Positions 51,465-59,876 of a stretch of DNA of 64,000 nt are shown piece after piece. Numbering within the stretch: position 1 is the stretch's first letter; the number at the start of each line of letters is the position of its first letter. The notes below the pieces were generated by a model. The model was given only the letters and a program-made list of their open reading frames with translations. It searched no databases and was not told the origin of the DNA. Source of the DNA: Andalucia godoyi (taxonomy: Eukaryota > Discoba > Jakobea > Jakobida > Andaluciidae); assembly GCA_009859145.1 (NCBI GenBank), contig VRVR01000005.1:310001-374000 (forward strand). Direction: 5' to 3'. A program made the position numbers and the translations under genes.

Positions 51465-53525
51465 TTAAAAAGCCAATTGTTTCCACATTTCTTGAAGGCG
51501 CATGAACTCCGACCGGGCGTGGACGGCAGGGTAATTCTCGTACGCAGCCAAAGTTGCATCCTGTACACAAAAGTGGGCAAACTTATCGAGTGCTGCGGAA
51601 GAGGGTCGGCCATGCATATTCAGGTTCTGCATAAGGGATTGCACTGTAACAACGTCATCATCACTCTCTCCTGCGTCAGTAACCATCCGCAGCGGTACGG
51701 CGCTTGGACGAACGGACCGGCCGGCATCTGCATTCCCAGGCAGCGGCTGTTGAGGAGACATCCCCTCCATGGTAAACATCATCCCGTCTTCATCGTCCTG
51801 CTGTTGCTGTTGCTGTTGCTGCGGGTGCTGTTGCTGGTGCTGGTGCTGTTCCGGCTTTGCGAACGGAATCATATTCGGTGCCGATGCAGGGGTCAAATCA
51901 GATACGGACCGCTGTCGCGTATTCGCCGCAAACTGCGCGTTTGTGACGGCAGCAATGGCCACAGCAGATGCATTGGGAACCAATGCATTGGCAGGATTGT
52001 TGTTATACGGATACGAGTGAGGTACGACCTTTTGAGACGATACGCCATCTCTTTGGGACAATAGGTGTTGCTGATGTTGCGGTACTTGAACAGCGTTTGA
52101 ACTTGGAATCTGCTGGTGAATTCCCGGATACAGGTGCGGAACAAACTGCGTCGGTGGCGATTCCCGGAACGGCGAGAACGAAAGCTTGAACGATTTTGAT
52201 TGTTCTGTTCTCGATCCGTGAATAGGAACCATAGACCCAAGCGGAGGAGAAACGGAGAGATTCGCCGAAGTAGCATACTGATCCATTGTCGGTGGAGAAT
52301 GCGACGCGGGAGTGAATGCAGAAGCGCCATACTGCGCAGAGTTTTGGCTGCCATTGTGTGCAGTCTTTGGTTTTTGGATGGGTATTCCCACAGCACCGAC
52401 GCTTGCCCCTTCTGAACCGAGCACGGTCGAGTTCATCGTCGTCGCCGCAGAAACAGACGACCCGGCTACGGTGTGTCCGTTTGTGGACGAAGAGTGCGAA
52501 ACATTCACGAACGATGCATTTGACTGGACAGAACCAGAGCTCAACACTCCGGCTCCTGATCCGTTTGCATGCACGAGAGGTGCAGTGCTTGCAAGCACTC
52601 TGCCAGGCTGTGTCATTGATCGAGGTCGAGAAGGAACCGACGCTCCATATGGATTCGATCCGCTTGTGTGTGAAGAAGAATGAATCGACGCAGAGTTGTA
52701 TGAGGTGGCAACCATATCTGAGGACCCGGAACTTGAGCTTGAGTGTCCTCGGACGATCGCCTGCGGTCCAGAAGGACCATACTGTGTGATGAAATCGTTG
52801 ATGACGACTGATTTCATTGACGGCTGGGCATGCAGCAATTCCGAGGGCGACTCTGTAAGAAACTCCACGGACAGCTGGATTGTCCCAAATTCAGAAAACA
52901 CTGGTGAAAAGGACACTTGCGAAAACCCACTGGAGCTCGACACGGATCCGTTTCCATTCAAATTGTTCGAGTTTGCGTTGCTGTTGAGCGACTGTGATTG
53001 CGACGACTGTGTGGCAAAAATTGCCCCGTTGTTCGAAAACTCCTCTTCGTTGGAGTACAAATGGAACCCCATTGTGAATCCAAGAGTTCGATTCTTTTGC
53101 AGCTTTCGAAACAGCTCAAACGACGGCATCAGTCTGACCCGCGAAAACACGCTTCGGATTAAGACGATAAGTGCCTTGTACGATTTTGCGAGTTCAATAC
53201 GCTGGGTTGAATCCAAGGGAATCTTTCCAAAATCCAGTCTCCATCGCTCCAGAATGTACCGCTGCTTCTCGTTGCTGTGGGGTCCTCGTCGGTAAGCATA
53301 CACTTCGATTCCAAGAAACCTGTGGAACTGCTGCTGCCAAGGAAGAAGCTCCGATGTAATCAAATCGCAGTCTTCCGTCTCCAAATTAAACAGCTTGTTC
53401 CGCTTCCCCGATATCGTTCCAAGCGGAAACTGGACCCGGGTCTGTAGAATAATTTGCGATACCTTTGAAATCGTCTCCTTCCACAAGTACAAGAACTTTG
53501 TTCGACCACCTGACGGATCCGACAT
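51465..53525 (-). CDS. ATG13: ATG13, autophagy initiation subunit (HORMA domain)
   Basis: 686 residues. Regulatory subunit of the Atg1/ULK1 kinase complex that starts autophagosome formation. The N-terminal ~260 residues form a HORMA domain: TKFLYLWKETISKVSQIILQ, LERWRLDF, SYKALIVLIRSVFSRVRLMP, SFELFRKLQKN, and FGTIQLSVEFL after a Ser/Asn-rich insert. The rest is disordered, Ser/Pro/Gln-rich, with HQHQQQHPQQQQQQQQDDED near residue 570, consistent with the phosphorylated linker that binds Atg1 and Atg17. A conserved-looking C-terminal segment, YPAVHARSEFMRLQEMW, closes it. The start is the ATG at 53525. Confidence 0.88.
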   Translation of the reverse strand: MSDPSGGRTKFLYLWKETISKVSQIILQTRVQFPLGTISGKRNKLFNLETEDCDLITSELLPWQQQFHRFLGIEVYAYRRGPHSNEKQRYILERWRLDFGKIPLDSTQRIELAKSYKALIVLIRSVFSRVRLMPSFELFRKLQKNRTLGFTMGFHLYSNEEEFSNNGAIFATQSSQSQSLNSNANSNNLNGNGSVSSSSGFSQVSFSPVFSEFGTIQLSVEFLTESPSELLHAQPSMKSVVINDFITQYGPSGPQAIVRGHSSSSSGSSDMVATSYNSASIHSSSHTSGSNPYGASVPSRPRSMTQPGRVLASTAPLVHANGSGAGVLSSGSVQSNASFVNVSHSSSTNGHTVAGSSVSAATTMNSTVLGSEGASVGAVGIPIQKPKTAHNGSQNSAQYGASAFTPASHSPPTMDQYATSANLSVSPPLGSMVPIHGSRTEQSKSFKLSFSPFRESPPTQFVPHLYPGIHQQIPSSNAVQVPQHQQHLLSQRDGVSSQKVVPHSYPYNNNPANALVPNASAVAIAAVTNAQFAANTRQRSVSDLTPASAPNMIPFAKPEQHQHQQQHPQQQQQQQQDDEDGMMFTMEGMSPQQPLPGNADAGRSVRPSAVPLRMVTDAGESDDDVVTVQSLMQNLNMHGRPSSAALDKFAHFCVQDATLAAYENYPAVHARSEFMRLQEMWKQLAF

Positions 53526-53969
53526 TATCCCTCCGTTATAGTTCGCTACCAAACAAACCAAACGGACAACACAACCAACGGACACAAATAAAACGGACTG
53601 CCTGCTAAACCGGAGGGGGACTTTAGGCGATGAAGCAGAACGGCAAAAGAAGATGAAATACGGGAGGAGGGAAAGAATGCGATGTTACTGGATTGGATGA
53701 AATAGTCAGCAAAGCCACGAGAGTGAGAGAAATGAAGAGAGTTCGCAAACAAACTATTGTGTTGTTGTTGTTGTTTTCTGTGTTCTTCTTCTTCTTTTTT
53801 TCCCCTCTTTGCAACTGGGGAGTTCTGAGTGAAGAAGAATGAGGGAAAAGGAAGACAATCGACACTCTTTCTTCTTCTTCGTGTCTTGGATGAGATGAAG
53901 AAATAATGAAGAATACAAGGAGAGTACGAAGGACGGAACGACGGACAGGGTGAAAGATGGTAAGTATAT

Positions 53970-54030
53970 TACAGAAGAAGAAGCAGAAGAAGCAGAAGAA
54001 GCAGAAGAAGCAGAAGAAGAAAAAGTGATG
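53970..54030. repeat. (GAAGCA)n / GAA repeat
   Basis: About six hexanucleotide units flanked by GAA triplets, in noncoding sequence upstream of ATG13. Confidence 0.9.
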
Positions 54031-54446
54031 TTTGGAAACGAATCGTTGTCCTTGGAGAGAGGAAAAGAAAAAATCGGATACAACAGAAAATAGGCGGGAA
54101 TCAAGAGAGACAAGGAGGTTTGATCAAGCAAACAGAACTCAATCTGATGGCACACAGAGATGGGATCCTTTTTAAGCCCGCGGTACGGATGGCGGCCGGA
54201 TTGGATGTTCCGAAGCAATCCGGAATGCGGTGATTCGATCGCCCTGAGTCACACAGACGTGGATGGAAGAAAAAATGAAAAAAGAACGGGAAAATTGAGT
54301 GCTGTTGTTGGGGGGCGGGGGTTCTATACAAGACGTGGGTTTTTCTTCTTCTTTTTTTCTTGCATGGGGCGTGATCAAAACAACCCAAGTGCCACCGAGG
54401 TTTCCCTTCACTTGATTTGAGGACAAAAGAAGAAAAGCGGTGCAAA

Positions 54447-54716
54447 ATGGGGGAAGTTTCTCGTCTGCTTGCATCTCCTTCCCATCTTGTACATCCCTTC
54501 GACGTTGTGCTCGCATGGCTTTCCCGGAAGGTTGTGGAACCCTGGAAAGGCCTTCCTTGCTTGTCGGGAATGGTCCATTCGTCAAGTGGTAACTTGCTGT
54601 CAAGAGCAAAGAGAGAGCCGGGGAAGCTCGGAGGACTGAAGGGAAAGGTGCAGTCGAGCGCGAAAAAGAAAAAGAAATGGAGCAAGAATTCGAACGCCGT
54701 TCTTTTTCGAGTCTGA
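54447..54716 (+). CDS. Hypothetical 89-residue ORF, doubtful
   Basis: ATG at 54447 to TGA at 54716. The first ~50 residues (MGEVSRLLASPSHLVHPFDV, WLSRKVVEPWKGLPCLSGMV) have unbiased composition and ordinary codon use; the end is Lys-rich. Nothing recognised. Open frames overlap it on the other strand too, so it may be a chance ORF. Confidence 0.22.
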   Translation: MGEVSRLLASPSHLVHPFDVVLAWLSRKVVEPWKGLPCLSGMVHSSSGNLLSRAKREPGKLGGLKGKVQSSAKKKKKWSKNSNAVLFRV

Positions 54717-55050
54717 AGACGCGAGGGCGTCCGGCCGTTTGCGCTCGCGTCAAATCCGTTCGGCAACGTGCAGCACGCGTTTTCTTTTTTTTTTTTGTTT
54801 TGTTTTTGGTTTGTCTTTTCTCGTTCCTTCTCCATTGCATTCTCTCTCGCAACATTGATTCATGACAATGGGAAAAAACAAAATAAAAGCGATTTAGAAC
54901 CTCGAACGGACGGCAGATGCATGGTGCACATAACGTGCTGTTAGAAAGAAGAAAAAAACTATTTATGGATTTCTACGTTGCTGCTGCTGTTGTGGCTGTG
55001 CTTACATTATATTAAAGACCTCAGGAGGAGGAGCTGGGCAAGCGAACGAG

Positions 55051-55992
55051 CTACATTCTGAGAAGAGCCTCAATAGATCGCATGGGATCGCGAGGAAGCA
55101 GTTGGGCAAAGTTGAGAACGGCTCCGTGCAGAACGGATATGCGATGCATTTCATTGTGGAATCGAACGGCATCCATGTCTGACGTTGCAAGTGCTCCATA
55201 CAGCGGCAGAGCATCTCGAATCGGAACATTGTGATCTTCTGGAATTGCCGTGGCTTCACTCGGATTCTCCACAAGACGATGGAGGGTCGTCGATCGATCT
55301 AGCGCCAACACTTCATCGACAAGTACCTCGAAAGCGGCTTCGGAGATGGGAGAATTGCCCTGCACCGATATTCTTTCCGTCGTCAAAAACTCCAGGTTCC
55401 AGTACTCCTGATCTTCGAATCCAAGGTTCCATAAGAAGCTGGCATCGTCGAATGCCACTGCGGTCTCGAATTCCGGAATGCTGCGAACAGACACGACTGG
55501 CGCAGACTCTGCTTCGAAGCCGTGGCTGTCCGCCCCACTCCCGACCATTGTGTTAGCCGACTGCCGTTCCAATGCGTCAACAGTAAAGCGATTCTCGAAG
55601 ACACAGTACAATTCTTCGTCAGCCACGTAGCACTCCCCAACTTCTCCTCCTGCTGTTCCAGTTGTGCCGTCCCCAATCTCACCGGAATTGTACAGTTCCG
55701 CGCAGATGCTTTCGAGAGTTCCTGGCTGCAGGGCTTGGGTCCCCTCTTTTCGGGGCGTTGCGAAGGAGTCCATGCTTTCGCCGGAAAGGCTCCATCCCTT
55801 GCTGAACGTTGTGTGCGGCGCAGGCGATGAGATTCCTCGGCCAGACGTTGCGGAGGATGGAGTAGCGAGCTTGTTACCACTGGTGGATGACACCAGAGAT
55901 GGAAATCGCTCGTGGATCATTCGCAGCGTGGGAGAAACGGCGGCTGCGTTTCGAAGATCAAGACTAATCGATCGTGCGTTTGCGGCTGCCAT
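55051..55992 (-). CDS. Hypothetical protein, 313 residues
   Basis: Single exon, start ATG at 55992 (MAAANARSISLDLRNAAAVS). The N-terminal ~100 residues are Ser/Thr/Gly-rich and likely disordered. Later parts are acidic and mixed (LESICAELYNSGEIGDG, EFETAVAFDDASFLWNLGFE, SEAAFEVLVDEVLALDRSTT), ending in helices with FAQLLPRDPMRSIEALL. No TM segment and no motif I recognise. The even composition and lack of internal stops support a real gene. Open reading extends eight codons upstream without an ATG. Confidence 0.68.
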   Translation of the reverse strand: MAAANARSISLDLRNAAAVSPTLRMIHERFPSLVSSTSGNKLATPSSATSGRGISSPAPHTTFSKGWSLSGESMDSFATPRKEGTQALQPGTLESICAELYNSGEIGDGTTGTAGGEVGECYVADEELYCVFENRFTVDALERQSANTMVGSGADSHGFEAESAPVVSVRSIPEFETAVAFDDASFLWNLGFEDQEYWNLEFLTTERISVQGNSPISEAAFEVLVDEVLALDRSTTLHRLVENPSEATAIPEDHNVPIRDALPLYGALATSDMDAVRFHNEMHRISVLHGAVLNFAQLLPRDPMRSIEALLRM

Positions 55993-57051
55993 GATTCCTT
56001 CTTTATATTTCCTCAACGCGTGTGTATTCGAAAAGTCTATAAAACTGGCTAATTCACGCCGACACCAACCGCCTCCCTTTTTTTTTTTTTTTGCTAATCA
56101 GCTCAGGCAGTTACGAAATAGCAAGTCTAACCTCCACCCGTTTCGACTGGGAATTATCAACGAATTCGGAAGAAACACAAACACACGCAGAGACAAACCG
56201 ATAGACAGAGCGACAACAAAAACTTAGTCTGCATCTTGAGCGCTCTCAGTTGTTCAACATCGTGCGTTCATCGACCGACAACTCGACCCAAAGTAGAACC
56301 GTGGTCACCGTTGAGAAGGGGAGGGGAGGCGGGGAGAACAAGTGCGGGGGCAACCCCCCTCTGTTCCGTTCCGCATAGTAGAATTGCTGATTGATACTGT
56401 CCCGGCAGGTGGTGGGATGCAGGTGCGTACGATGATGTTCAAGCGAGTTTCGAGTGAACACGACGAAACGCGGCAGCATTTCTGGGCTGAGAAAGGTACG
56501 ACCGAACTGCGCCTCGAGAGCATTCTTTAACACTGCTATCACCCTGTCCATTGCAGACTCTTACGCAGCTTTTTTATTTTGAAAGCGAACAAACATTCGT
56601 CCCTGTCATCGTACTTCCTCGCGTTCCCTCCCCGCACATCCAAAAACACTCGCCACTCCTGCCAGCCTGCAAAACTTCCGTGCCTGCTGTACTGCTTCTC
56701 GTAAAATTTCACCTATCCTCCGATCATGTTTTCGCTCGAACCCACCCCGAAGCCCTGGGGGAAGCTGACCAGCATTTCCAACTGCCCATCTCAAAAAGCC
56801 CCGGCCCGCACCAACTCTCTTTTCTCTTCTCTGGCTATTTTATACATACATACATACATATATATATGTGTGTGTTTGTATACGTTTTTTCACTCTTTGC
56901 TTTTTATTTTATTTTAAGTATTTAAATTGTTGAATACTCGTAGAGTTCTTCAGTGATTTCTGTGGTGTGCCATTTTCAAAGACCACTACCACCACCATCA
57001 CAACAACAACAACAACAACAACAACAACAGCAACAACAACAACAACAAGAA
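55993..57051. promoter_or_regulatory. Divergent intergenic region; likely spliced leader sequence of the SF-assemblin gene
   Basis: 1059 bp between the hypothetical gene (minus) and SF-assemblin (plus). A good plus-strand acceptor (TTAAC, pyrimidines, CATTGCAG ending at 56555) and a GCAG/GTGCGT donor near 56420 suggest a ~136-bp intron in a 5' leader. ATG-started frames here (for example 56549-56551 on the minus strand, 56726 on the plus) match no known family. A (CATA)n/(TG)n run is at 56846-56880 and a (CAA)n run at 57000-57048. Confidence 0.4.
57000..57048. repeat. (CAA)n trinucleotide repeat in leader
   Basis: About 16 CAA units with one CAG, ending four bases before the SF-assemblin ATG and in frame with it (would read poly-Gln). 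Confidence 0.95.
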
Positions 57052-57891
57052 ATGTCGTACCAGCGCTCACCTCCAGCAAACAACTCGTCGTTCTCGCAGC
57101 CGTACTCTCCGCGCTCGACAATGTCTGCGTCGACATCATCGTCTTCGCCGTCGCTTGAGAAGCTTGCGCGGATCCGGGAGTCGTTCAGCGCGCTGTCCAC
57201 GGATCTGCAATCGGAAGTGGAGGTTCGTCGGAACCAGGACCTCTCACGCGTCGAGGAGCTTCGAGAGTATGTTTCACGCAACGAAAAGAATCTTGCGATG
57301 GAGATCAAGAGACGAACGGAAGCAGATAAGGTCATTACACAGCTTTTGGAAACGTCCATTGCCCAGACGCAAGAATCTCTTGAAAAGCAACTTGCGGAAA
57401 AGTTCCATCATTTGCAATTGACGACGGATGTGCTTTCAAAGCGCATTTCTTCGTGTGAAAAGGATGCAAACGACGACCGAGAGTCCAAGGCCCGTGCGCT
57501 GGAAAACTCGACGAATGTCCTGATGGGAGAGATCCAGTCCGTCTCTGCGTCTCTGGAGAATGAAAAGATCCAGCGAATCGAACGCGATAATGCATTTTCA
57601 AAGAAGTTTACGGATGAAGTATTCCGCATCAACGAGCGCATCGAGGCAGAGCGCATTTCAAGAGAGTCTAGCTTTGCAGCCATCCGAGAGGATATTGAAA
57701 AGTACAACCGCAGCAAGGAGAAGAAGGACGAGCTCTTTGCAAACCACGTTCTTGAGGAAATCGAAACGCTGAAAACGGCTATCAGAATCGAGGCCGAGAA
57801 CAGAGAGACAGGCGAGGACTCGCTTGCACAGACGCTCCACGATGTTGTTCATAGACTCCAGGAAGGACTGCACATCGTCTCGGCAAAGTAA
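57052..57891 (+). CDS. SF-assemblin / beta-giardin family protein
   Basis: 279 residues. Forms the non-contractile striated fibres attached to flagellar basal bodies in algae and many protists. After a ~40-residue Ser/Pro-rich head (MSYQRSPPANNSSFS), the rest is one long coiled-coil rod with the family's regular spacing of charged residues: EVEVRRNQDLSRVEELREYV, MEIKRRTEADKVITQLLETS, ERIEAERISRESSFAAIRED, RIEAENRETGEDSLAQTLHD. Head size, rod length and the absence of other domains fit SF-assemblin. The start is the first ATG after a (CAA)n leader. No intron is needed. Confidence 0.9.
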   Translation: MSYQRSPPANNSSFSQPYSPRSTMSASTSSSSPSLEKLARIRESFSALSTDLQSEVEVRRNQDLSRVEELREYVSRNEKNLAMEIKRRTEADKVITQLLETSIAQTQESLEKQLAEKFHHLQLTTDVLSKRISSCEKDANDDRESKARALENSTNVLMGEIQSVSASLENEKIQRIERDNAFSKKFTDEVFRINERIEAERISRESSFAAIREDIEKYNRSKEKKDELFANHVLEEIETLKTAIRIEAENRETGEDSLAQTLHDVVHRLQEGLHIVSAK

Positions 57892-58343
57892 TCGCAACAA
57901 CCGTTCCCGGACCGAAGCAGAAGAGTGTTCAATGGTCAAACACCGATAACACGTGTGTCGAACGGATCAATCGAACGGCTTTTTTTGTTGACGTGCGTGT
58001 GCGTTCTTCAGTCTTGGCTTTTTATTGTGTATTTTGTTGCGCACACACCCTTCTCTCCTTGTTTGCTCTTGCCCTTTTGTGTTTTTTTCGTTTTTGTTTT
58101 GAATCGTCTGTGGCGTGATTTTTGAATCTTTTTTTTTTTTTTCGTATTTGTTGTGTTTGTTGCTGCCACTTGTTTGGGCGCTTTTCCGTGTAATAAAATA
58201 AAAATTAAAAAAAATAAAATAATAATAATAATGAATGAAAAAGATGTATTGGAAAACATATTGGAAAGTGTGTTCCGCGAACCCCCTTGCATCCCAACCT
58301 ACCTCCATGGCATGTACCGCAGGTCAGTCTAGCACACATCCTC
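57892..58343. other. Convergent intergenic region
   Basis: 452 bp between the SF-assemblin stop (plus) and the zinc-finger gene stop (minus). T-rich, with AATAAAATAAAAATTAAA near 58192-58215 as a likely poly(A) region. No gene seen. Confidence 0.5.
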
Positions 58344-59561
58344 TCAAAGATGAGTCCCGAATGGGACAAATACATCCTGGGTGTCGCAGGATCCCAACAA
58401 CTGCGCAACAAGATCCCTGTGATGGTTCCGCTTTCGCCTCTTTGTCGCCCGCACCTCATCCAGCGTCTGTCCTCTCGTTTCCTGCACTTCGTCCTCTGCT
58501 CTCCTTTCTTCTTCAGCGTCATCGGCATCGGCATCGGCACCGGCATCGGCATCGGCATCGGCATCATCGGGGAGCGCATTTTCATGCTTGGTGGCGTTGG
58601 ATTTGACGGCGGCTCGTCCTTCGGCGCTCGGATGCATGCGGGAAATGTGTCTTCGAAGCAAGTATGAAAATGCAAAGGCCTTCGCACAAACCGAGCACGC
58701 ATAATTGCGAACGGAGGAGTGAGCAGATCGCACATGTGAATTGAGATTGGACCGTGTGACGAACGCCTTGTCGCATCCCGGAAACTCACATTCAAAAACA
58801 CCCCTGGGACTGCCTTCAAAGATGACGGTCAGTGCGCCGCAGGAGGAAGACGATACTTTCCTCCGTAGTCTTCGCGGGCTCTTTGGCGACGAAGCTTGCA
58901 GAGAGTCATCCATGATGCTCTCAAAGGTGTTTGTGTTCGCAGGACTTGCAGAGCCGCTGCATGCAAGATCAAAGCCGGGATGCAGACTCTGCACATGATC
59001 ATGCAGTGCTTCCATCGTCGGAAACAAGTCATTGCAGTCTTCGCATGGGCATGGAACAACATCTCCGATGTCCACGTGGCGACTCAGATGCCGAAACAGC
59101 CGTTCTTCATCTCGAAACTCCGAATTGCAGACTTTGCAGACATGGTGCAAATCCTTGGAATCGATATTCGCGGATGCATGGTCATTGAATTCGCATTCCT
59201 TAACGTGCCTTCGCAGCTGAACCTTCTTCGCAAAGGACGCGGTGCATCCTCGGAAAACACATGAATACGGTGTTGGATTCACATGTGCCAATTGATGTCG
59301 CTTTAAGTGGTGCCGCAGAACAAAGGAGGCGCTGCACCCCGGATGATCACACGCAAACGATCTCTTTAAATTGCCTTCCAAATGTGTCTTTTGATGGCGT
59401 TTCAAATGGTCACAGCGCCGAAACGACTTGCCGCAGACATTGCACACACACGGTTTCGCTCCCGTGTGCGAACGGACATGTTCCTCAAGTTTATATTTCT
59501 TGAATGTAGTGAACGTGCATTCGGGATAGTGGCACGTCCACTGCTTGTTCAAGTCGCTCAT
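58344..59561 (-). CDS. C2H2 zinc-finger protein, TFIIIA-like
   Basis: 405 residues with eight C2H2-type fingers: CHYPECTFTTFKKYKLEEHV, CNVCGKSFRRCDHLKRH, CDHPGCSASFVLRHHLKRH, CVFRGCTASFAKKVQLRRH (C2HC: it ends HVKEC), CKVCNSEFRDEERLFRH, CPCEDCNDLFPTMEALHDH, CEFPGCDKAFVTRSNLNSH, CSVCAKAFAFSYLLRRH. The first six are linked closely. A ~55-residue basic/Ser spacer precedes the last two, resembling the split finger arrays of TFIIIA in plants and fungi. TFIIIA binds the 5S rRNA gene and 5S RNA. The tail has an Asp-Ala repeat from a GGCATC hexanucleotide tract, then a basic TKRRKRNHH signal. Eight rather than nine fingers is a caution. Confidence 0.72.
   Translation of the reverse strand: MSDLNKQWTCHYPECTFTTFKKYKLEEHVRSHTGAKPCVCNVCGKSFRRCDHLKRHQKTHLEGNLKRSFACDHPGCSASFVLRHHLKRHQLAHVNPTPYSCVFRGCTASFAKKVQLRRHVKECEFNDHASANIDSKDLHHVCKVCNSEFRDEERLFRHLSRHVDIGDVVPCPCEDCNDLFPTMEALHDHVQSLHPGFDLACSGSASPANTNTFESIMDDSLQASSPKSPRRLRRKVSSSSCGALTVIFEGSPRGVFECEFPGCDKAFVTRSNLNSHVRSAHSSVRNYACSVCAKAFAFSYLLRRHISRMHPSAEGRAAVKSNATKHENALPDDADADADAGADADADDAEEERRAEDEVQETRGQTLDEVRATKRRKRNHHRDLVAQLLGSCDTQDVFVPFGTHL
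58520..58565. repeat. (GGCATC)n hexanucleotide repeat, coding
   Basis: About seven units; encodes alternating Asp-Ala in the tail of the TFIIIA-like protein. Confidence 0.9.
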
Positions 59562-59876
59562 TGGAATGCAGCAGATTGTAAGAGATCCATGCGGATGCCC
59601 AGCAGCCGAGAGAAGCGCGCAATGAGGAAAAAAAACCGCGAAAAAATAAATAAATAAGTAATAATAAGTAACAGTAATGATAGTGATAATCAAAACAGAA
59701 ACAGAAAACAGCGGATCGGGGATTTTCGTCGGGAAAAGAGAAAAAAGCCAAACGAAGAGGTGTTCGAAAGGCGCCCCAGACAGAAGGGTGTGGGGCTGGT
59801 GGTATCACTGAGGAGGTAGTGGAAAGACAATTTACATCACAAGAACTGAGATGATCTAAAGAACGGCATGTGTCAT
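59562..59876. other. Intergenic region
   Basis: 315 bp between two minus-strand genes: start of the zinc-finger gene and stop of the ABCA gene. AT-rich near the zinc-finger start; no features. Confidence 0.45.

Larger units (their letters stand above)
53526..55050. other. Long intergenic region with GAAGCA repeats
   Basis: 1525 bp between ATG13 and the next minus-strand gene. A GAA/GAAGCA repeat is at 53970-54030, and several purine-rich stretches give low-complexity open frames on both strands (up to 244 codons on the minus strand) that I regard as noncoding. One 89-codon plus-strand ORF is listed separately. Confidence 0.5.

Noticed and set aside
54101-54835. 244-codon minus-strand ORF
   Set aside because: Composition is dominated by Lys/Glu, Phe and Ser runs from purine/pyrimidine-rich noncoding DNA, and a second minus-strand frame is equally open over the same stretch.
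56246-56551. 101-codon minus-strand ORF with ATG
   Set aside because: It overlaps a better-supported plus-strand splice acceptor and ends in Pro/Leu-rich sequence read from a G-rich tract; no family resemblance.
56726-56917. Plus-strand start of an FHA/Chk2-like protein (KPWGKLTSI)
   Set aside because: Only a few residues resemble the FHA start; the frame then runs into CATA/TG repeats and no FHA core or kinase follows.
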